Shown here piece by piece: positions 1 through 6,740 of a DNA stretch of 64,000 nucleotides. The translations under genes and the position numbers were made by a program. How positions within the stretch are numbered: the stretch's first letter is position 1; the number at the start of each line of letters is the position of its first letter. The notes below the pieces were generated by a model. It saw only the letters and a program-made list of their open reading frames with translations. It had not been told where the DNA came from and ran no database searches. Origin of the DNA: PALSA-505 sp036502085. Its GTDB lineage: Bacteria; Actinomycetota; Actinomycetes; Streptosporangiales; Streptosporangiaceae. The stretch spans positions 14,619 through 78,618 of the forward strand of contig DASXZD010000089.1 in NCBI GenBank assembly GCA_036502085.1, written 5' to 3'.

Positions 1-254
1 GCGAACACGCCAGCCAGTTCCCTGGTCATCAGGTCCGCGACCAGGGCTCGCAGGTCCCGCCACCGGCGGTACACGGTGGGCCGGCTGACGCCCGCCCGGC
101 GGGCGACATCGGACAGCGACGTCCGGCGTACGCCGACCTCGAGCACGCAGTCCCTGGCCGCGTCGAGTATCGCGTTGTCCGTGTCGTCGGACGGCGCGGC
201 TTCGGCGAGGATGCCCAGCCCGGCGACGCGCTCGGTATCGTTACACTCAGCCAT
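1..254 (-). CDS. TetR family transcriptional regulator (N-terminal part, runs off the window)
   Basis: Reading the minus strand from the ATG at 254 gives an open frame to the window edge. It has a typical TetR DNA-binding domain: a first helix with ILDAARD at about residues 29-35, then the helix-turn-helix core SLSDVARRAGVSRPTVYRRW at about residues 46-65. The ligand-binding part lies outside the window, so the inducer cannot be guessed. It is divergent from the FAD-linked oxidase gene. A perfect 12-base palindrome lies 6 bases upstream of the ATG and is a likely self-operator. No clear Shine-Dalgarno is visible, and a TATAAG box overlaps the palindrome, so the mRNA may have a very short leader. 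The family call is certain; the target is inferred. Confidence 0.85.
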   Translation of the reverse strand, partial: MAECNDTERVAGLGILAEAAPSDDTDNAILDAARDCVLEVGVRRTSLSDVARRAGVSRPTVYRRWRDLRALVADLMTRELAGVF

Positions 255-260
255 AATCTG

Positions 261-272
261 TAAGCTAGCTTA
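261..272. promoter_or_regulatory. Palindromic operator candidate TAAGCTAGCTTA
   Basis: This is a perfect 12-base palindrome, AT-rich in a GC-rich setting. It lies between the divergent TetR gene and the FAD-linked oxidase gene, immediately upstream of the TetR start. TetR-family proteins usually bind such palindromes beside their own gene. On the minus strand it overlaps a TATAAG sequence that could be a -10 box, so binding would block the TetR promoter. The operator role is inferred from position and symmetry. Confidence 0.55.
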
Positions 273-274
273 TA

Positions 275-380
275 CCGTAGGGCGTCTTTCCGGCCAAGCT
301 CGCCGTAGGGCATCTTTCCGGCCGAGCTCGCCGTAGGGCGTCTTTCCGGCCAAGCTCGCCGTAGGGCGTCTTTCCGGCCG
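275..380. repeat. Tandem repeat, 28-base unit, about 3.8 copies
   Basis: Four contiguous copies start at 275, 303, 331 and 359. Each begins CCGTAGGGCGTCTTTCCGGC and the last is cut short. Copies differ only by G/A changes near base 10 and at the CCAAG/CCGAG position. There are no spacers between copies, so it is not a CRISPR array. The array fills the space between the palindrome and the ribosome site of the FAD-linked oxidase, so it would form part of that gene's promoter or 5' leader. Function is unknown; copy number may vary between strains. Confidence 0.9.
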
Positions 381-394
381 AGTCAGTAGAGGTC

Positions 395-2044
395 ATGACC
401 AAGCACACAGCGGGGGTCTCCCCCAGCGGCGAGCGCGCCGCCGACATGCCGTGGGCCGGCTGGAGTGAGCCGCTGGCCCTGCCCGACGGCGCGCGGGCTC
501 TGCTGCAGGCGTTCCTCGGCACCGACCTCACCCCGTCCGCGGCGACGGCCGAAGCCGACGTGGCCCTGCCCACGTCCCGGCTGCCCGCGGCGGCCGCGGC
601 GGCGTTCGCCGGCGCGATCGGGCCCGGGCACGTGAACAGCGGGCGGCCGTCCCGGCTGGGGCACACCGGCGGCAAGAGCACCCCGGACCTGCTGCGGCGG
701 CGGCGCGGTGACGCGGCCGCCGCCCCGGATGCCGTGCTGACGCCTGGGTCGCACGACGAGGTTCTCGCCGTGCTCGACGCCGCGAGCATGCACCACGTCG
801 CGGTCGTCCCGTTCGGCGGCGGCACCAGCGTGACCGGCGGGGTCGAGGCGCTGCGCGGCCAATTCGGCGCGGTCATCGCCCTGGACCTGCGCAGGCTGAA
901 CCGGCTGGTCAACCTCGACGCCGAGTCGCTGACCGCGACGCTGCAGGCCGGGCTGCGCGGGCCGCAGGCCGAGGCGCTGCTCGCCGCGCACGGCCTGACG
1001 CTGGGTCATCTGCCGCAGAGCTTCGAGCACGCGACGATCGGCGGCTTCGCCGCGACGCGTTCGGCCGGGCAGGCCTCGGCAGGCTACGGCCGGTTCGACG
1101 ACATGGTGCTCGCGATCAGGGCGGCGACGCCGCGCGGCACGGTCGACGCCGGCGGGCGCGCGCCCGCCTCGGCAGCCGGCCCGGACCTGCGGCAACTGCT
1201 GCTCGGCTCGGAGGGCACGTTCGGGGTGATCACCGAGGTAACCGTCCGGGTACGGCGGCAGCCTGCCGCCGTACTGGACGAGGCATGGTCGTTCCCTGAC
1301 TTCGGCTCGGGCATGACCGCGCTGCGTACCCTGACCCAAACAGGAGAGGGCACGCCGGACATCGTTCGGCTAAATGATCCAACCGATACGGCGATCGTCA
1401 CCCTCGGGCAGAACCGGGCGCGGACCGGGGCGCCCGAAATAACGGGCTGCCTGGCGATCACGAGTTACGAGGGAACGGCGGCCGGCACCGCGGCGCGGCG
1501 GGCGGCCGCGGCGGCCGTATTCGGGCAGCATGGCGGGTATTCGCTCGGCCCGGAGCCGGTCGCGACCTGGCGGGCGGGCAGGTTCAGCGCGCCGCGGCTG
1601 CGCGACACGCTGCTGGACGTCGGCGTGTTCGTGGAGACGCTGGAGACCGCGGCCAGCTGGGCCGCGCTGCCCGCCTTGCACGCCGCGGTGCCGGCCGCGC
1701 TGACCGCCTCCCTGACGGCGGCCGGCACTCCTCCGGTGGTGTCCTGCCACATCTCGCACGTCTATCCGTCCGGCGCCTCGCTCTACTACACCGTCATCGC
1801 CGGGCAGGCGGCCGACCCCCTCGCGGCCTGGGCCGCGGCCAAGGCGGCGGCCGCCGATGCGATCATGGAGCAAGGCGGTACGATCACGCACCACCATGCC
1901 GTCGGCACCGACCACCGCGCCTGGATGCACGCCGAGATCGGCGACCTCGGCGTGGCGGTCCTGCGGGCGGTGAAGGCGGCGCTTGACCCCGTGGGCGTGC
2001 TCAATCCGGGCAAGCTCATCCCGCCGCAGTCGGAGGCCCCATGA
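395..2044 (+). CDS. FAD-binding oxidase, alkylglycerone-phosphate-synthase-like
   Basis: The 549-residue protein has the vanillyl-alcohol-oxidase fold. An N-terminal segment with HTGGKSTPDLL (90-100) is followed by the FAD pyrophosphate loop GGGTSVTGG (141-149), the PCMH-type FAD domain, and a C-terminal FAD-oxidase domain with HHHAVGTDHRAWM near 499-511 and LNPGKLIP at the end. The histidine run and overall layout match alkyldihydroxyacetonephosphate synthase (ether-lipid synthesis) and the related glycolate/D-lactate oxidases. The start has an AGAGG ribosome site. Its stop overlaps the ATG of the lipid kinase gene (ATGA), so the two are translationally coupled. That pairing supports a lipid role. 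The exact substrate is not proven. Confidence 0.85.
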   Translation: MTKHTAGVSPSGERAADMPWAGWSEPLALPDGARALLQAFLGTDLTPSAATAEADVALPTSRLPAAAAAAFAGAIGPGHVNSGRPSRLGHTGGKSTPDLLRRRRGDAAAAPDAVLTPGSHDEVLAVLDAASMHHVAVVPFGGGTSVTGGVEALRGQFGAVIALDLRRLNRLVNLDAESLTATLQAGLRGPQAEALLAAHGLTLGHLPQSFEHATIGGFAATRSAGQASAGYGRFDDMVLAIRAATPRGTVDAGGRAPASAAGPDLRQLLLGSEGTFGVITEVTVRVRRQPAAVLDEAWSFPDFGSGMTALRTLTQTGEGTPDIVRLNDPTDTAIVTLGQNRARTGAPEITGCLAITSYEGTAAGTAARRAAAAAVFGQHGGYSLGPEPVATWRAGRFSAPRLRDTLLDVGVFVETLETAASWAALPALHAAVPAALTASLTAAGTPPVVSCHISHVYPSGASLYYTVIAGQAADPLAAWAAAKAAAADAIMEQGGTITHHHAVGTDHRAWMHAEIGDLGVAVLRAVKAALDPVGVLNPGKLIPPQSEAP

Positions 2045-3030
2045 CGCTCGCGTGCTGCCTGGTGGTGAATCCGGCCGCCGGCGGAGGCCGGGCGACGCGG
2101 CTGCTGCCTTCGGTCACGGGCGTGCTCGACGACGCGGGCGTCAAACACCAGGTGTGCGCCTCGGCCAGCCTGGAGCACGCGAAGGAACTGGCGGTCGCCG
2201 CCGCGGGGCGCGGCGAGGTGGCTGTCGCGGTCGGCGGTGACGGCATGGTGGGCGCGCTCGCCGGGGCCGTGGCCGGGGCGGATGGGGTGTTCGGCATCAT
2301 CCCGGCGGGGCGGGGCAACGATTTCGCCCGGACGCTGGGCATACCGTTCGGGCTGGCCGACGCGGCCCGGCTGCTGGCCGGCGGGCGGGAGCGGCGGGTA
2401 GACCTGATCGGGGTCGGCCGGGTTGGAGCGGGCGGGGCGGCTTCCGCGGCGGACGAGGTTGTCGTGGCGGGCAGCGTGTACCTGGGCATTCCGGCGGTCG
2501 CGGCGGAGCTGGCCAGCCGGTCGCGGGTGCCGGGCGGGCTGGCGTATCCGGTGGGGGCGCTGCGGGCGGTGTTCGGCTGGCGGGCGGCCACGTTCCGGCT
2601 GGAGCTGGAGGGCGGGCCCGGCCGGGCGAACGGGTCAGGCGGCTCTGGCCCAGAGGAGACCGGCGCGGGCGGCGGGGCGAGCGTGCTGAAGTTCTCCGGC
2701 AGCGCGGTCGTGGTGGCCAACTCGCGGTACTTCGGCGCGGGCATGATGGTCGCGCCGCAGGCCGACGCGAGCGACGGGCTGCTCGACCTGGTGTTCTTCC
2801 GCGACGGGCCGAAGAACGCGATGATCCGCGGGCTGGTCAAGATCAAGCACGGCACGCACGTGTCGATGGCTCAGGTCGGAACCGGCCGCGCCGCCGCGGT
2901 CACGGTGATGACCGGCAGCGCCATGCCCGGCGGCGCCGACGGCGAGACGCTGGCCTGCGCCCGGCCGCTGGACGCAGGTGCGTCGCTGCGCATCCGGGTG
3001 CTGCCGGGCGCGCTCCGCATAATCAGCTGA
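2041..3030 (+). CDS. Diacylglycerol kinase family lipid kinase
   Basis: This 329-residue protein phosphorylates a lipid hydroxyl, typically diacylglycerol or a sphingoid/ceramide-type lipid, using ATP. Visible signatures are the N-terminal nucleotide-binding strand-loop NPAAGGG (10-16), the catalytic-domain motif GGDGMV (65-70) and PAGRGNDFART (88-98). The C-terminal beta-sandwich half contains NSRYFGAGM and ASDGLLD, both usual in the DagK/YegS family. Length is normal for the family. The start codon overlaps the stop of the upstream oxidase, indicating an operon. No other gene follows on this strand before the convergent FAH gene. Confidence 0.9.
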   Translation: MTLACCLVVNPAAGGGRATRLLPSVTGVLDDAGVKHQVCASASLEHAKELAVAAAGRGEVAVAVGGDGMVGALAGAVAGADGVFGIIPAGRGNDFARTLGIPFGLADAARLLAGGRERRVDLIGVGRVGAGGAASAADEVVVAGSVYLGIPAVAAELASRSRVPGGLAYPVGALRAVFGWRAATFRLELEGGPGRANGSGGSGPEETGAGGGASVLKFSGSAVVVANSRYFGAGMMVAPQADASDGLLDLVFFRDGPKNAMIRGLVKIKHGTHVSMAQVGTGRAAAVTVMTGSAMPGGADGETLACARPLDAGASLRIRVLPGALRIIS

Positions 3031-3131
3031 GCGGGCCTGCCGCTACTCGTGCCCGGTTAGCGGAGCGGCCGCGCTGCCGCCAGCCGGCGGGCGAGGGCCA
3101 GCGTTCTTCCTGCGCAACGAGGCCGACTAAT

Positions 3132-4025
3132 TTAGCCGGAACGGCCGGGCTGCCAGCGCCAGTCACTGCGGTCGCCTTCCTCGGCGACCACTCGGTTGCG
3201 GATCGTCCCGATTCCCTCGATGGTGACCTCGATGACGTCGCCGGGCGTCAGCCATACCGGGGGCTGGCGGGCGAACCCCACTCCCCCGGGAGTGCCGGTG
3301 GCGATCACGTCGCCTGGGTGCAGGGTGGTGAACGAGGAGAAGTACTCGACCGCGCTGGGCACGTCGACGATCATCTGCGAGGTGCGGGCCGACTGCATGA
3401 CCTGGCCGTTCAGCGTCGTCACCAAGCCAACGTCCGAGATGTCGACCTCATCCGGCGTCACCACCTCGGGGCCGATCGGCATGCTCGCGTCGAAGTTCTT
3501 GCCGGGGGTCCACTGCGTCGCCGCCCGCTGCCAGTCGCGCGCCGACGCGTCGTTCAGCACGACGAAGCCGACCACGGCATCCAGCGCCTTGTCAGCAGGA
3601 ATGTACCGCCCGCCCGCACCGATCACGATGCCCAGCTCGCCTTCGTAGTCAAAGCGCGACGTGAGCGCGGGCTTGACCAGGTCAGCGTAGGGCGCGAGCA
3701 CGCTCTCCCGGCCGCGGACGAAGGACTCCGGCCAGGACGGCACCTCGCGGCCGCCCTCGATGGCGTGCTCGCTGTAGTTCACCCCGAGGCAGAGGATGCG
3801 CCCCGGCGCGGGCACCGCGGGGCCGAAGTCATCCGGCGCGACCTCCCGGCCGTCCCGGCCCAGCAGCCCGCGGGCCGCCTCCAGCGCAGGCGCGCCAGCC
3901 TCAAGGAAGGAACCTAGTGAGGCGAGCTGCGAATCCCCGGCCGCCTCGCCGACGTCGACGTAGCCGGACCGGCCGCGCACGTGCAGCCGCGGCCCGGCCG
4001 CGGTGATGATCGTCGCCAGCCGCAT
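3132..4025 (-). CDS. Fumarylacetoacetate hydrolase family protein
   Basis: The 297-residue protein has a short N-terminal extension and a C-terminal FAH catalytic domain beginning near ILCLGVNYSEHA (77-88). Metal-binding acidic residues are visible in DYEGELGIVIG (E128 and E130) and in LNDASARDWQ (D159), followed by a KNFDASMPIGP loop. The family hydrolyses C-C bonds or decarboxylates 2-oxo acids such as 2-hydroxyhepta-2,4-diene-1,7-dioate or acylpyruvates with Mg2+. The ATG abuts the stop of the upstream esterase gene with no gap, so the two are co-translated. The substrate cannot be told from sequence. Confidence 0.9.
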   Translation of the reverse strand: MRLATIITAAGPRLHVRGRSGYVDVGEAAGDSQLASLGSFLEAGAPALEAARGLLGRDGREVAPDDFGPAVPAPGRILCLGVNYSEHAIEGGREVPSWPESFVRGRESVLAPYADLVKPALTSRFDYEGELGIVIGAGGRYIPADKALDAVVGFVVLNDASARDWQRAATQWTPGKNFDASMPIGPEVVTPDEVDISDVGLVTTLNGQVMQSARTSQMIVDVPSAVEYFSSFTTLHPGDVIATGTPGGVGFARQPPVWLTPGDVIEVTIEGIGTIRNRVVAEEGDRSDWRWQPGRSG

Positions 4026-5054
4026 TCAGGCCGCCATCCGCTGGCAGAGCCAGGCCAGGGACATCGGGTAGCGGTAGTCGATGGCCATGTGCGTGGCGTC
4101 GAACAGCTCGAAGCGGATCACGTCCTCGGCTATCCCGGCCTCCAGCAGCGCCGCGCGGAACGCCGTCGCGCCCAGGTCGAGGAACCACTCGTCCCGCACG
4201 CCGGCGTCGATCCACATCGAGTGAACGGTCTTCAGCGCGTCGGCGTACTTGGGCACCATCCGGACCGGGTCCCAGTCCAGCCAGCGCTGCCACGCCTGCG
4301 GCCGCAACGCCCCGGACTGCGGGTCCATCGGCAGTTCCACGGTGCCGTCCTCGTTCGCGGAGAAGCAGGCGGCCACGCCGAGCAGCATCACCAGCGTCAT
4401 GTCCTCCTCCTTGGTGAAGGAGACCCGCGAGTTGAAGTCGTCCCACCACTTCCAGATGTCGCCGCCGTAGCCGCGCAGGAAGCGGACGCCCTTGGCCATG
4501 TCCGGTATGTAGCTGGTCTCGTACTGCGAGTCGCCCGCGTGGGTGGCGAGCGCACCGAACAGGTCGGGCCGCAGCATCGGCGTGATCATGGCACCGAACC
4601 CGCCGCTCGACTTGCCCATGATGGCGCGGTGCGCCGCGTCGGGCATCGTGCGGTACCGCGCGTCGACCCAGGGCACTATCTCGTCGCAGAGGTAGGAGTG
4701 GTACTTGCCGGTGCCGGGCGAATCGACGAACTGGCTGCCACCGAACTTGGTCCACGCGTCCACGTAGACGAGGATGGCCGACGGCGCCTCGCCGCTGGCG
4801 AACACGGCGTCGGCGGCCTCGGGGAACGGCTGCCGGTACGCGTTGCGGTTGCGCCACATGGTTACCTGGCCGGTGTAGCCCTGGATCACGTAGACGGAGG
4901 GGTAGCGCCGCTCGGACTCGTCGTCGTATCCGGGCGGCAGGTAGACCAGGACCGGCCGCTCGTGCGGATCGCCGAGGGGGTTGCCCCGCAGCAGTTCGCT
5001 GGTGATGACGTGCTCGTCGATCCGTCCGGCGAGCTCGGCGGACCAGGGCAGCAT
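4026..5054 (-). CDS. Alpha/beta-hydrolase esterase (esterase D / enterochelin-esterase-like)
   Basis: This is a 342-residue putative serine esterase of the alpha/beta-hydrolase fold. The strand VLVYLPPGYDD (35-45) opens the domain, and the nucleophile elbow is GKSSGGFGA with Ser149. A late HMAIDYRYPM segment probably holds the catalytic His. I chose the ATG at 5054 because GGAGG lies four bases before it. An in-frame ATG at 5120 would add 22 unconserved residues without a ribosome site. There is no signal peptide with this start. It ends exactly at the start of the FAH-family gene, suggesting a two-step hydrolytic pathway. The substrate is unknown. Confidence 0.8.
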   Translation of the reverse strand: MLPWSAELAGRIDEHVITSELLRGNPLGDPHERPVLVYLPPGYDDESERRYPSVYVIQGYTGQVTMWRNRNAYRQPFPEAADAVFASGEAPSAILVYVDAWTKFGGSQFVDSPGTGKYHSYLCDEIVPWVDARYRTMPDAAHRAIMGKSSGGFGAMITPMLRPDLFGALATHAGDSQYETSYIPDMAKGVRFLRGYGGDIWKWWDDFNSRVSFTKEEDMTLVMLLGVAACFSANEDGTVELPMDPQSGALRPQAWQRWLDWDPVRMVPKYADALKTVHSMWIDAGVRDEWFLDLGATAFRAALLEAGIAEDVIRFELFDATHMAIDYRYPMSLAWLCQRMAA

Positions 5055-5200
5055 GATGCCTCCATCGGGTTCGGCTGATCGGGTGGGCTCAGTCTGGCAG
5101 CCTGCCGCTTCGCTCTCCATTTTTATTCCGTACGTAGCGCTTCAAACTACCGTGTAGCGCCCGCCTTCCGCGTTTCCGTCATTTTCCGGACGCTCGCCGG

Positions 5201-6553
5201 TCACGGCGCGGCCGGATTGGCCACCCGGGCGAGGAACAGCGGCTCCCCGGTCGCGGTGTCGGTCACGAGCATGAGGTACGGCCGGTTGAACACGATCTGG
5301 TGCCGGGGCGCTGTCAGCCCCAGCGAAGGCATGATGCCGACCGCGGTGGCGCCCGTGCCGACCGTTCCCTTCTCCCCTACGGCCAGCGTGGCCGCGTGCT
5401 CGACGAGCGAGATGCTGCCCGCCTGCGGCGAGAGCCCGGTGAAGTCGGCACCGCCCGTGAACGCGATACCCATGCCGAGGCTGGCGAGCAGCCCGTTCAG
5501 CGCCTGGTGCGAGCTGAGGTTCACCTTCGGCAGCGCGATCCCGGTCAGGGGGGCCTGGATGCCGGGCGGATTCGCGCCCTGGCTTGCCCCGTGGGCGGGA
5601 CCCGGGTCGTGGTCGGCCAGGTTGCTGGCGACTTCACTGAGCGTGGCGGCCGACGGGACCTGGCAGTGTTCGACGATCTTGGCGACCCCGCGGCTGGCCG
5701 GGGCCGGCGGCAGCAGCGCGGTCATCGCCAGCTTGCCGCCGCGGTACGGCAGCCAGACCGCGGTCCAGCCGCCGGCCGTCGCGTAGGCGTACTCGCCGCC
5801 GTGCATAAACTCCGGCCTGGCCAGGCCGCCGGAAGCGGTGGCGAACGTCCCCGGCTCGGTCAGGTCGCGCTCGAACGGCGCGGCCCAGTCCGCGTCCAGG
5901 TACAGCGCGTCGGTGAGCACCCAGGCGTCCTTGCTCACCGACCCCGGCGCGAGCAGACGGGGGATGTGGCCGCGGGTGTCGCGGGCGATCGACGCGTTGA
6001 TGAGCTGGCGGGCCCGCTCCGGATCCGACAGCAGCGGCACCCGCCACAGGCCGGCGCCGTAGCCGGTCGCCGTCGCGTTCAGGTAGCTGCGCAGCGGCGG
6101 CAGGGACGGGTCGGCCCAGATCCGGTTGCTGGCGGCGACCGTGACGCCGGGGCGGTCCAGCCCGCCGAGCGCGGCCGACCTGGCGTGCAGGCCGGCCGCG
6201 AGCGGCGCGCCCGCGGTGACCGGCATGTGCAGCACGCCGGCCATGGCGGCGGCGGTGCGGCCGTGCGCCCCGAGGTAGGCCAGGCCGAGGCCGGTGGCCA
6301 GGCTGGCCGGCGAGAACACGATGTTGGACCCGGGCTGGCTGCGGCACCACGAGCTCAGCACGCCGAGGCCGAACGCGGTGTCCGCCGCGCCGAACGGCCG
6401 CGCGCTCACCACCGGCACCTGGCTGACCCGCCCGCGGCTGGCCGGCGGCTGCGCGGCGCTGGCCGCCGTGCACGCGGTGGTCCCGAGCGCGACCGCCGTC
6501 GCCGCGGCCGGCCACCCCCAGACTCGTCTCCTGCCAGTGCTTTGCTGCCTCAT
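5201..6553 (-). CDS. Secreted serpin (serine protease inhibitor)
   Basis: The 450-residue protein begins with a signal peptide: positive RQQSTGRRR, a hydrophobic stretch, then a Cys at 28 in LGTTAC, which only loosely resembles a lipobox. Serpin signatures are NIVFSPASLATGLGLAYLGA near the N-terminus, LTDALYLDADWAAPF mid-protein, and the C-terminal FNRPYLMLVTDTATGEPLFL. The hinge of the reactive-centre loop is EKGTVGTGATA (394-404), rich in small residues, so the protein is probably inhibitory. The scissile bond likely lies in the IMPSLGL segment. Serpins trap serine or cysteine proteases extracellularly. I started at the ATG before the signal peptide; a start 17 codons earlier is open but less likely. 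Confidence 0.9.
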   Translation of the reverse strand: MRQQSTGRRRVWGWPAAATAVALGTTACTAASAAQPPASRGRVSQVPVVSARPFGAADTAFGLGVLSSWCRSQPGSNIVFSPASLATGLGLAYLGAHGRTAAAMAGVLHMPVTAGAPLAAGLHARSAALGGLDRPGVTVAASNRIWADPSLPPLRSYLNATATGYGAGLWRVPLLSDPERARQLINASIARDTRGHIPRLLAPGSVSKDAWVLTDALYLDADWAAPFERDLTEPGTFATASGGLARPEFMHGGEYAYATAGGWTAVWLPYRGGKLAMTALLPPAPASRGVAKIVEHCQVPSAATLSEVASNLADHDPGPAHGASQGANPPGIQAPLTGIALPKVNLSSHQALNGLLASLGMGIAFTGGADFTGLSPQAGSISLVEHAATLAVGEKGTVGTGATAVGIMPSLGLTAPRHQIVFNRPYLMLVTDTATGEPLFLARVANPAAP

Positions 6554-6607
6554 GCTCAATGAGACGTCACGGCCGGGCTGAACGGTTGCGTCGGGGCACC
6601 GCATTAT

Positions 6608-6649
6608 GGGGAAGGATCCTGGTCGTTATAGCGACCAGGACCCTTCCCC
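6608..6649. other. Long 18-bp inverted repeat between divergent genes
   Basis: Two 18-base arms, GGGGAAGGATCCTGGTCG and its complement with a single A/C mismatch, flank a 6-base loop TTATAG. The hairpin lies 55 bases upstream of the serpin ATG and about 90 bases upstream of the E1 dehydrogenase start, so it sits in the shared divergent promoter region. It ends no visible gene, so a terminator role is unlikely unless it stops read-through. It could be an extended operator or an mRNA 5' structure. The structure is seen directly; the role is unknown. Confidence 0.75.
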
Positions 6650-6655
6650 TTATCC

Positions 6656-6704
6656 GGGGGCGCTGGGGTGGGAGGTGGAGGGGGTGGAGCGGGTGGGGTT
6701 GGGG
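6656..6704 (+). other. G-run leader, potential G-quadruplex
   Basis: The coding-strand leader of the E1 dehydrogenase gene carries at least six runs of three to five G within 50 bases (for example GGGGG, GGGG, GGG, GGGGG, GGGG, GGGG), separated by short linkers. This meets the usual pattern for an intramolecular G-quadruplex in DNA or in the mRNA 5' leader. Its purine bias is much stronger than the flanking sequence. It lies just after the long inverted repeat. Whether it folds or regulates anything is inference. Confidence 0.5.
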
Positions 6705-6740
6705 AACAGAGTGCGGGAGGGGTCGGGGCTGAGCGTGGGG

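Noticed and set aside
275..380. CRISPR-like array of 28-base repeats
   Set aside because: The repeats are directly contiguous with no spacers and no cas genes are present.
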